DNA from: Ancistrus triradiatus
Lineage: Eukaryota; Chordata; Actinopteri; Siluriformes; Loricariidae
DNA: 64,000 nt
Direction of reading: 5' to 3'
NCBI GenBank assembly: GCA_025084515.1
Contig: JAJAGP010000085.1
Location: 62,001-126,000, forward strand
The translations under genes were made by a program, and so were the position numbers. Under the pieces are notes generated by a model that was given only the letters and a program-made list of their open reading frames with translations, was not told the DNA's origin and made no database searches. Shown here in pieces: positions 24,101-36,100 of the stretch (positions are counted from its first letter, which is position 1; the number at the start of each line of letters is the position of its first letter).

Positions 24101-27100
24101 TAAACGACACCAAGTTTTATCCAACAACCTACCACAAACCATACAGGATTTTTTGTCAACGCTGATCTGGATGCAAAGAGTGGCCCGAGTTTGTTAGCTC
24201 ATTTAATCACCCTCATCTAATATTAATCAGAATGTGTTGGGCATGTCGATAAAACTTTTATTCATTCCATTACTTGAGGTAAAGAGTGGCCAAGCTCTAA
24301 CATCTGCTTGAATCCAAGCTTTGTCCGGGACACCCGTCCTTCAAAACGCATCATGCGACTGTCTAGCAGTAAGTCCGTGACTGTTGCAACCGAAGAAGAC
24401 GAATGATGGAGCTGTACGGAGACAAACGTGTCTTCTTAGAAAATGTACAGACACACAAGACAAATTTGGAATAAAATCCCAGTTTTGCCATACTTGCGAT
24501 TTAGTGCAAAACTCAAACGGGAGGTAAGATTGTAGAGACGAGACGTTGTGTTGAGCTTTCACCCTTAGGCTGGTGCTGAAATGAAGAACATGGGACTGTG
24601 AGCATTTGGGATGATTCTCATGGAAACAGTTTTCAACCTGAAGGTAAGTGGAATGCACCTGGATGGAAGGTGGTGGATATCGAGTAGGAAGGTCACTTGC
24701 TTCTCTGGCACAACATGAATGAACTCTGACAGATTGGCCCAAATCTCCACCTACGGTATTTGCACAAGAAATTGCTTGATGTTCACAGATGGATTCATGC
24801 GTCCGTTAAAACCAAATGAAAGCTATCCAAAGAAATCGTTCATACTCTCAGTGACTGGTCCATTGCCTCGCTGTAGCAGTAGCTCCGGAGGTGGTACTGG
24901 CCGAACCCCCCCGTGCAGTTCACCTGTTAAAACAAGTCGTCTGTCCCCTCAGTGTTTCTTCTTCATAGGAGATGAGTGCAGGATCAGAGGCATTTCCCTC
25001 CAATAACAAGCCGACTCACCCACAAGGGTCACACATGGAATCGCTACAGATATTCCGTCTTATTCTTTGACTAATGATCCGCACTTAACGCAAACATTTG
25101 TCATGAAAATGCAGAGACAGGAAAAGGTGCTAACCAGGAAGTGTCCAGCAGACGCCGTTGAGACTCTTCTTTGCACCTTGACCTTCAGCTCCTGGGATCC
25201 AGCAAGAAGTCCCAATTCGGCGGATAGATCCCGTTCGGTCCGGTTTAAGTACAGCGCTGCACTGCTGTTGAATGGAAGCCCTGCTCCGATGGAAGAGATC
25301 CACAGTTCATGCTAATCACACTTCTTAGAATGCAAGTTTTGCCTTCACAATCTACAGTACGGTGCAAAAGTCTTAGGCCACTATTAGATTAGAGATACCT
25401 TTGTTTTAGCAATGGCATAATGAACATATTCAAGTATATAACATTTATATAAGTTTCTTTATTAGAAACAAAAAACAGCTTCTGTAGGCTACAGGTTCAA
25501 GTATTTAGTGTGACCTCCTCTTACAATTGAGCAACATCGGGATGCCAAGTTGATCCTGCTACAGTCTGGTTAAAAGCCAAAGATATGCTCTCAAAGATTG
25601 GAATGAAGATCAGTGGAAAAGAGGGTTATGGAGTGATGAATCCAAGTTTGAATTTATTGAGTCGACAATGTTAAATATGATCATTATACCATTGCTAAAA
25701 CAACAAATCTAATGGTGGCCTAAGACTTTTGCACAGTACTGTAACTGTGATGCAATACCGAAATGTTTTTTCTGAACATTTTAAACCCATTTAACCCAGT
25801 TTATCCTGGTCTGAGTAGAGGGTAGGAAGGATTATCCCAGAATTCACTGGGCACCCCTGATGGGCTGGGTAGGTGTTCTAAATGGGGCATGATCCCCTAC
25901 CTTTAGATTATGACTCTTTCTAAGTTAGGAGCTGCAGTTGCAACTGACTATAACTGACTCCCCCCAAAAAAGCAGCTATTGTGTAGACATTTAAGAAAAT
26001 CGTTCATTTGCTTATCTTCTGTGATACCCAAACCATGATTGACAACAAATACAAAACCTTTCTGAATTAATTTCAGAAAGTCAACTGCAAAGTCTGAAAC
26101 AAGACAGCCAAAATTTGTGCCGTGGCTAACCCAACAATTTCCAGTAAGGACAACAAACTGATGGATAATGATGCAAGAAAAGCTGTACCTGCATATAGCA
26201 GCCATGGGAACGAGTGAGTTAGCTGCGCGTGGGCACCACGCTCTATCAAGCTACTGCTAACGTTTATGCAGAAGGACTGCTCCAGAGCCAGCAAACAAAT
26301 CCAGGCACACTCAGTCCCATTCGTTTCCACATCCTTGTGGTTTCGTCTCAGCTCCAGTCCATATGTGGCATGGTCCGCTGTTAACGTCAGCCGTCCTGGA
26401 GAACGTCACAAACAAGAGCTTATCAGAAGCAAATTCCTTACGCCTGTTGCACTGTGCTGTTTGTGTCTTACCCTCAGTCTGTCCATTTGATGAATTCAGA
26501 AGTGCTGCAAGGTTAGAGATGCTTGGCAAAACAGAAAACCATGGCAGTGTGGAAATCAGATCTCCTGTAAGAGACAACTGGAGCTCAGGATTTTGCACTA
26601 GAGAAGAATTCAGCCGGGCCCGAAATATCCCATCGTCCTTTCTCAGTACACACAAGACAAAGAACCTGAGACACAAAGAAGATCGATGGTAGAATAACTA
26701 GCATTACGCATATTGCATACAAAGAAATATAGTCACCATATCACAAAGCCAATAGAGCAAGAACCTGTCTGAGGAAGAACCTCCACTGAGATGAAGGTGA
26801 CCGTCACTGGTGAGCACTTGGAAAAGGCTTTGCTGAAAGCTGAGATTGACGTGGGCCGTGTGAACACCCATTTCCAGGACGTTACCCAGAGAAACATCCA
26901 GCATACCACTGGCTTTGCCATTGGCCCCCAAATATATTGAACCACTCACATATCCAGCAGACTTCCCTATTGATATATATGCCTGAGAGAGAAAAGACAG
27001 TTATGTCGACACACGATCAACAAAAAATGATTGCATTTCAGCTAGATGTAGGTTTTTACATCATAGTCCCTGTCTCCAATGACTGCATTTCCTTTTGCGA

Positions 27101-30100
27101 TATATTCAGACTCCTGGCTTGTCCTGTGAATTCTCAGCAAGTCAGCATCAAGAGTTATGGAGGAAGGAATATTCATCTGAAAAGGAAGGCAGAAGAAACG
27201 TTCAGCTAGCGAGTAAAATGGAGCAGCACAGCAAAAGATTTTAGCAAATGGTGGAAGAAATAGCCAACAGGAAAACAATCCTCCTTAGAACTTATTTCCA
27301 ATAACTAAAGTCTTTAAAGTTTGGTCAGTTTCAATGCTTAACTTGTCAACTCTTACAGCCTAAGACAAGGTTAAGAAAACATTGAAGAGCACAATGTTTC
27401 AAGAATACCACTTGTCCTAGGAAAATAGTTATGAAAAGAAAAATTCTTAAAAAGCTACTTAAAGAATAACAATATTTTGTACCTTTTCTTTCAAGAAAAC
27501 TTTTAACTTTAAACTTTTAAGATTTTCTTCCTTTAGACACTTTTGTGAATAAGGTCCCTGAACTCTAAACTATAGCAGGCTACCTCATTTCTTTCAAGAC
27601 AAAACCAGTATAACATCTAAACAAAAATGTGAACATTCAACAGGATACCAAGGGTCCAACTAGTAAAGTCCATAGCTATTAGTTCACAGTAGCTTTTTGT
27701 CAGCTTCCACATGTATTCAGTGTTACTGTTTTAGTGAGTTTTCTTTCACATTAACTTGAACTTCCTCACAGACTCTGAAACCCCTAAAGTACCTTGGTGT
27801 CCACATGGCCACTCAATTAAACTAGCAGGCTATGATTTATAATGGCTAACACACTAAAGTGGACATAAAATGTCCAGTGCTAAGGTGAAGTACTTATGAT
27901 AAATGGTCGCTCTATTGTTTAAAGAAGCAGAAGAAAGAGGATATCCTATTAGCTTACCTGTAGCAACTGAGTGAGGTTAGCTTTGATTATCATGCCTCGC
28001 TGAGTGGAAGGTTTACCATCAAACTGGACCTGGCCCAGAACAACAAGCTTCTCTGTCTTCGCAGTCAACATCCTTGCATGCAGCAGTTGCGTAGTCTGCA
28101 AGAACAGATGACATCAAGTGGCTATGAATTTGTTTGCTTCTAGTGGTTTTAGTGGTTGCTCTTGGACACATCAGTGATGGAACCTGGGGTCACTGGATGA
28201 TTTGGGTCTCATTGGTGACCAGGCCAAAGGTGATCTGTGAGAACTCATCTGATCGATGAGAACTTGAAAAGCACTGTATATTGTTTCCTTTCCTGGGGAC
28301 ACAAACCAATATGTGGCCAAAAGTATTGGAACGTAAACCCACAAAAGTACTGGAACGTAAACCCACATGTGGCCAAAAGTATTGGGACACAAACCCACAT
28401 GTTGCCAAAAGTCCTGGAACGTAAACCCACATGTGGCCAATAGTATAGGGACACAAACCCACATGTGGCCAAAAGTACAGTATTTTTGATAACTTTTTGG
28501 ACTTGCCTCATTTTTGTGGATACTAAAGCAAATCTCCAGGTCTTGAGGGACATTTCCCAAGTTCAACGAATGAATCAGAGAGGAGCACAACTAAAAAGAC
28601 AAGCAAAGAAGCACCATTAACCATGTCTACAAAGAGCAAGCCAAATATCAGTAATTAGGATATTGTCCCCTCTGGCAGGGTTCAAGTCAAGTCAAGTCAG
28701 ATTTATTTATATAGCGCTTTTTACAATGGAGCATTGTCTCAAAGCAACTTTACAAGTTTAGATTATCTCCTAATAACTACATCCAATCCCAAATTGAGCA
28801 AGCCTAGGGCGACAGTTGCAAGGAAAAACTCCCTAGTTCTAGGAAGAAACCTTGGGAGGACCAAGAATCAAAAAGGGACCCAACCTCCTTGGTTCACTAT
28901 CTATCACAAATAAAGTCGAAACTTACATGTCGGTGGGGCCGATACCCAAGAGTCAGTACATGAATAGCCTTTCTGTTGTTGTGAAGCAGCACCTTGGACT
29001 CAAAGATATAGATTCCTTTTTGCAAATCGATGGTGAAGGTTTTCTGAAGGTGTAGACTCGGAGGGAGGAAATTAAATGGCTGCCTGTAATATAGAAGCCA
29101 CACATATCTGAATAGCAGCAGTCTAAACTCAGACATAAGCATCATTAGCATTTTCCGACACTGCTGCCGTGTCCATCCATACAGACCTGAAGTGCAGAAC
29201 CCATCTTTTTTGATACAAGTTTATGTCTTTTCTCATCTCTTCCACTCTACCACCAATATCCAGCTCTAGATAGGGAGTGTTTAGCTCTGAGAGAGCCAGA
29301 GTCGCCATCAGTAGTCTCTTCTTCAACTTCTGAAAATGGACAAGGACCAAACAGATCCTATAACCACCACCATCCGTTTGTGGTTCGTAATGAGAGAACA
29401 GATTCATTTTCTGTACCTTGTCGACAGTGTTGAGGGTCGCAGAGATGTTGAGGCTATGCTTGCCACACCGGATTGTCATCACTATAGTCTTTAAGTCTTT
29501 TCCGTTTCCAAGGGAGATTTCCGCTTTCAATGCTGGTGTCCAAGCTGTGTTGATGGAATATGAGGCGTTAACTCTGCGTTTCCCCAGCATACCGTAGCCA
29601 CCGACCTAGAGCCAAGCCCACACATAAGCAACCCTCTAATGACATAATGTTTACTGCACTATCTGCTGACACTTATACCTTTAGATAGGTGACTGTTGGC
29701 GTAAATAAGTGAAGACGTCCCTCCCTGTCTCTGCTCCTCTCCCTGTAGAGGCCTTCCATCATCAAGTTGCGGATGGTTACCCACTTGCGGGTGGTAATCT
29801 CAGAAGTGAACTGGGTGGTGCCGTGCTGGAGTTGGGCTAACCTATGAGCCACGTAAACATACAACCAGGGGGTGTCCATATTTATGGACCCTGTAGGTAA
29901 AGGGTAAAAATGGTACAGGTTTATGAAGAAGGTCCTCACGTTGCATAGAAAATGTAACAAAGCTGTACCTTCGTATTTCCGTAAAGAGGATTTGGCAGAC
30001 ATGTCTTTCCAGTGAAGCCCGGCTACCAGCGGAATCTGATCGTTATAATTGATCTTCAGATGCGTGCTGATCTCAGACTTTCTTCTTTTCAGGTGGGAGT

Positions 30101-33100
30101 GCAGGAACTGAGTTCTGTAGTTCAGACCCTTGTCTGGGATTCGCAGGCTAAGCTGCAGAATAAAAAGCCTCTATCAATTCCTCATTGATCATTTACTTAA
30201 AACCCATTTTACTCAGGACTAAATCAGGAAAGTGACTTCACTTAGCACCTCCATTGCATAACTAGTGAGACTTTCTCCAGACTGGTTCCTTAGGGACTGA
30301 CTCAGGAGGACCCGCTGTTTGTTGCTCCCCTGGTTCCATTGCTTGCCATAGCTCAGGTCAAACGAGGACTGGACATGGATGGGACTCCTATCATGTTTGA
30401 CTTGAATCTGTAAGGAAGAATTACACCGTGATAGGCAGACCATTCCCACCAGTAGTTGAAGTAGACTGAAACAGTAGAACCAGTAGTGGTTCTACACTGT
30501 TGGTACCTTATGGTTGACGAATGGGACATGGGAACACTGAAGCTCATGCTCTGCGGTCAAGCTGTAGAGCTTCTCAGCTGGCTTGACAACGTCTTTCATA
30601 TTCTGAGACATTTGGCATTCTTGCATAACCTTTGCGTTCTCTGTGGTGAACATGGGATTGATTATTAAACTCGCTGCACTTGGTCTAAACAGTTTGATTA
30701 GATCGCTCACCTTGTATTCCATATCGGATCCTAAAACCAGAGTTCCACTCTGACCCCTTGTGTTCAAGTAGCCCAAGGATCTTGGTGCTCAGTAAGTTAG
30801 GCAACACAAGTCCTGCGTCTACTGAATACTGCCTTTGGGAATTGTCCTGCCTTCGCTCCAGCTGCACTGTGGATGGAGTGGCATAGGAAAAGCTTACATG
30901 TGCTGTCTACAGTTTACTTAGTAGCATTGAACCTTAAATCGTTTGAAGAAATTTGAACTATATATAACCCTCACGCAGTAATCTACTTAACTGGCTATTG
31001 ACTTTAAAATGTGTTTTCAATATTGCTCAGAAAAGGGTCTTGCCTGAAAAGGAAGCATCCTTAATGAAGACATTTCTTAACTTAGCAGTTACACTGATCT
31101 TCCTGTTAAGCCCATGTGTGACATTGACTGAGAGTACAACTGGATGCCCATCTGCTGCAAATTTGCCCTCCAGTTGGTAATGTGTTCTCTGTTCTGACTG
31201 GAGACTGTGATTTTCTATCAGTCCCTGATATCAGGGGAAAACAGATGTTATAATGTGTCACTTTGCATTCATTCATTCATTCATTTCCATGCCTAATCCT
31301 AGACAGGGTGCCAACATGTCAATTTTCTAAACTAACATATACTCTCGCCGATCTCTTTATTAGGTACATCCCGGTGCCATACTTTGTAGTTCTACAATTA
31401 CAGGCTGTAGTCCATCTGGTTCTCTACATACGTTGATAATTCTGAGAATGATCCACCACGCAAATAGGACCTAATCTAGGTGGGCCTGTGGGGGTCCTGA
31501 CCATTAGAGAACAGAGTAAAAGTGTAGAGAAACAGGTGGACTACAGTCTCTAACTGTAGGACTACAAAGTGCTTCTATATGGTAAGTGGATCTGATAAAA
31601 TGGACATTGAGCATAGAAACAAATACTGTAGTTGTAACTAATAAAGTGATTAGAATCAAAGAAATCAAGAGCAAGCCATTAAGGAGCTTGAAGACCAAAA
31701 CACAGGATGGAAAGTTCTGATGAAGTACTATCCATAAGGTCACTAGGAGCAGCTTTCGACCTCTGTCAACTTATATGTGATATTTTCTGTGGTGAAATGC
31801 TGTACATGGAACTTCTTACCTTAAGGTAATAATGGTAGCTGTCGTCTATTAGTACCTCAGCTCTTCCAGAATACAGACCATTCAGTTCCTCAAACTGCCC
31901 TGTGGACACAAGTTAAGACATCTCAGCATCATAATGTGATAAAGAGGGGCAGGATCTGAAACATTCACCATGAGAAACCTTGAATGAGGATTGTTTTCAG
32001 AGGATGGATCATTTTCAGAATAAGCCTCTTTGGACTGAGGCTGAAGTCCAAAGATATATCTCGAGGGATAGTGGATTGTGGGGTGCCGAGGAAAATTAGA
32101 AGATTAGCTTCCAGTGGCACCCAGGAGTTCCTCTGGCAAATATAAAGAAAAGCACAGCTGAAAGAAGACAGAAGGTGTGCGTTCGGATCTTCCACAATAA
32201 AGTAGGAGCCAATCGGCAGGGCTTACCTGCGGAACAAAAGCGTATGCTGCTTCTAAAAGGTACTTGTGAAGGCCTTTGTCCAGTTTTTGAAACCTCAAAG
32301 TAAAGAGCACCGGACCAGGGGGCGGAAAACCATTTCCCAGTAGTGACACAGGATAGGTGATATCAGAGCATAACTGCCATCCAAGAAGCTTCGACCCTGA
32401 GGCATAAGGAAAATGTTTTTCATTGTTGTTGTCTTTTTTTAAATGGGCTCTACCTGGTACTATATCATTTTGATTGTACATGTTTTCGGAGAACAGGTCG
32501 TTTTCTCTTTTAGGTTCCTCGATGGTACGAGCTCCTCTCTGGTCTCTCCACTGACACGATACATTCTGGAACTGTTTCAAGATGGGGATCAATGGTCAAC
32601 AATAGACAGTCAATAATTACCAACAGTGTAACCTTTGAAATCTGCCATTCAGACCTAAAGGACAAAATATCCATGACGTCTTCAGGTGTGTTGATGACCA
32701 TCTTCAGGCTTTGTCCATTGTGCACATAGACACCTCCATCCAAGCTGGTGGATGTTCTGACTTGGGTCACCCACTCGAGTCCCACTCGACCAAATGCTCC
32801 GTCTACTCCCATTCTTGCTGAGATGCTGACAAACGCACTGTACGGAAGAATAAAACAGGCTTGTTTTCACAACTGTGGCAGCTCAGCCATTTCTAGTCGC
32901 AACCAGGCATACACGAGGCGTAGTGCTTACTTTGGTTTTAGATAACCAGCCAAGGAGAACTGAGACCAGTTCTTAAAATTAGGACTTCCCTTCAGCCAGA
33001 GGGAATAGTAGGAGGACATGTTGATGCTCAGCTTGATGGGCAATCCTGAAAGTGATGGCAAAACGAGTTCTTCTGCCACCACAATTGATCTGTGGTTCAG

Positions 33101-36100
33101 TTTAACCTCTTGCCCCTGAGATGCCAAGAAAGAGTAAAATTACAATAAGACAGAATCACTGATCTCATATTTGGTTCACCTGGACAAGTGTCTCTTACCT
33201 TTAGCAGCTTCACAGTCACTCCCGCTACACTAAGTGAAAGCTCTCTCAATTTACCAAGGAGTTCATTGCAGGTAATGAATGAAAGATCGTTGCCAAACAT
33301 CTTTACATTGATCCAGCACTGGAAATCTCTATTCTTTTCCTTCTGTCCTGTGAACTTAAGCCAAAAATCTCATTCCTCATCTGCTGAACACCACTCTGCA
33401 GTTCACAACAGTGTGATCTCTCACCTTATCTTTGAGCGAACTTGAGATACTGGATCCACAGTCCTCACCCTGATCCACTCTTTCTTGTTGGCTAGACCCA
33501 CTCTCCTCACTTCTTTTCTGCCTTTTGTTCTGAGCTTGTTCTGTCGATTGTTTTTGCTCAGCAGGCCTTTTATTCGTAGGGGCATGATGACCTTCAAACA
33601 TGCTCCAGAGAAAAGGTTCTGCGTTTTCCATCCTGAAAGCAACCTGACCACAATATGACGATTCAACGTCAATTCTAATATCTTTCCGGATCGTGACACT
33701 ATAAATTATTTCATAGGAATTGATTTTCGAATAAGCATTTGTCCACCTCAAAAAAATTGAATGATCTGCCCAAAACGTAAACTGTCAGATTTGCCATTCC
33801 AGAACGCGGTAGAAAGGACTTTGGAGAGAAAACCAAGCTGCCTTCAACATTGGTAATGGCGGCACCTTACAAACAGATAAGGAAGCACAGGTAAACGAGC
33901 AGGTAAAATGAACACAACTCAACAAGTTTACCACAGAGTGGCTCCTACTAGTCTCCATGGTGAAGTCCATGTGTGAGGAATACTTCCATGGTTCAGCTTC
34001 AAAGTCTTTGCTGATGATATCGTGAGGCAAAGACTCCATTAGATCTTTCTTCCGAGGATCATCCGATTTCATGATGTTGAAGAGATGGCTCCAGACAAAG
34101 GCCCCAACTAAGTGGAAATGATTCTGAATTATGAAAGCGGAAAAGTATTCCATGTCAAACAAGATTCCTGTACCAGTTTTCGTACCTTGTGTGGACGTCT
34201 CGTTCCTTAAGGTAGTTCTTATTATCCTAAACACTTCTTGGTCAGGACAGTGCATGAGCTGCTGATAGGCAGCGATCCGGACCTCCACATCTTCTTGGGG
34301 CTGCTGGTACACCCAAGCAAGGACTCCTGTCTATAAAGAGACACTGTCATTGACAGATCGATGCAGCCTATCCATTACTGACTTACATCTATTAGTGAGA
34401 TGTGATGGTGAAATTATATGATGTTTCAAAGCTCCATGCGTGAGTCCACTGCATTTCTACATTTCTCTGGACGTTAGTAACAGGAGCTGCTCATGGTTGG
34501 AGGAAATCCTTTAGCTACTGCCTTTTCATCCACTGATACTTACTTTGTTGTGGCAGGGAATTCGTCTGAAGGCTTGTACAGCAGCTAAACGAGCCTCTAA
34601 TGGTGCTGAGCGGTTACCGATGCACACGTTCAGATGAGGGATGAATTCATCCAGGCCCATGTTCTCCACTGCTTTCAAAACATGTAGCAGCTGTGTCACA
34701 AAGCGAGAAGAGGCACATGTTAAATTCCTATGAAATAAATTCCTCAAAATGCCATACTGCAGGGTGATACTTGTTGCTATACCTCTATGATCGGCAACTG
34801 ATTTTGCTCTCCACAACCATTAGCACCCAAGTCCTCCTTTAGAACCTGAATAATATGTTGGACTTCAGGGATTTGGCTGCATTGGGTGCTTCCCTTTTGG
34901 CAGAGACGGTACACAAGTAAGGACACAGCCAGAATCGCCTTCGGACGAAGCAGAGGGATCTTGAAAAGAGACTGAACAAAAAGGTAAACAGCAGTCAGAG
35001 ATTTTGGTCCAAATTTGGATATTGGTGTAGCGGTTCCTCAGCAGTTTAATAGCTTACACTGATATGGCTGATCACTGAGGGCGTAGGATCGGGAACAAAT
35101 GTGACGGTGCTCAGGAAGGAGACGCTGCGATCCTGGTCGATCTCGCTGCTGAGGATGAGGTTTGTTGTAAACTGGATACAAGCCTCAGAGCCACAGGCAG
35201 GTAGAGCTTCTAGAAGAGGCTGCCTGCAGTAGTGATAAAACACAATATCCCCTTATCACTGATCAATTTTATCACCGACGATACCTCATCTGTGGGAACT
35301 GGAAGGCATTTCAATCTTGCCCTAGCTCTCGCTATGACATCGTTTAATCAGCTGCCAGAAACTTATGTGAAAGACTGACCAGTCATCGTGGCATTTAAAC
35401 GAGGCTTCCTGCCAGACCTCCCTCAGCTGCTGGAGAGTGAGGCTTCTCAACTGCACAGCCAGACTCAGAAAAAGCTCCAACTGCTGGGGACCAAAACAAT
35501 GACAGAGTTCCAAAATTATTAAGGCGCAATCAAAGAGCGAGGGGTTCGCTCAGGCATGGACTGGGACTTGACCTGTTGCTGGTCTGCCGAGTGAGCGCAC
35601 AGCCTCCTCACGGTGCTGGAGACCTCTTGGACTGAGCGCATGGCTCTTTGGCTTGGCTTCGGTGTTTCGACCTCAAACCTCAGGTCAGTCAGGTACGCAT
35701 CGTCCTGCAACACTGGGAGATAATGACCATACATAGTTATTTCTCTTGGATAACTTGCCATCCTGATAGTTGCCAGATGCTGGTATTGCTTAAGTGTAAG
35801 TGGAGGTCACACTACAAACTTGCCACTCTTGCCTATAGGAGATGATTTGTTTATACTGCGTACAAATGTCCTCTATTTTCTGCATGTATTTTAATAAAGA
35901 GACTGAGAAATAATTATATAAGGTCATTATACCATTGCTAAAACACTAAGACAATACCAGCAGGCAAGCAAACCCCACTGGGGTATATACTGTGCATGGT
36001 GGCTTTATGATATCGTCATGATATTGTACCTGACTCTGTTTGTATCCCCTCCAGGCTTCGTAGGAGAGTCAGGGTTGACACGGTGCTGGTCTGTGCCAGA

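Larger units (their letters stand above)
17533..28095 (-). other. apolipophorin-like gene, exons 32-53: diverged second half of the body
   Basis: Exons: 32 27958-28095; 33 27060-27176; 34 26765-26982; 35 26472-26641; 36 26189-26395; 37 25135-25280; 38 24846-24923; 39 24697-24750; 40 23917-24058; 41 22781-22896; 42 22523-22669; 43 22339-22440; 44 21983-22294; 45 21169-21327; 46 20741-20902; 47 20344-20506; 48 20051-20232; 49 19875-19967; 50 19329-19551; 51 19067-19254; 52 17835-17932; 53 17533-17717. Residues 1578 to about 2710. No domain name is offered: these are alternating polar and hydrophobic strands, with many Asn-X-Ser/Thr sites, as expected for lipid-binding beta sheet. Exons 49-52 look helical and charged (for example GLHIKRKLLERVLKLRRHLL). 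Exons 38 and 39 are short (26 and 18 codons) and rest only on splice sites and phase. Another small exon could be missing around 24-25 kb. Confidence 0.72.

Noticed and set aside
25600..25670. Treating the WSDESKF block as an active transposase gene
   Set aside because: The element is about 390 bp and only a shred of the catalytic domain remains; the frame is not open on either side.
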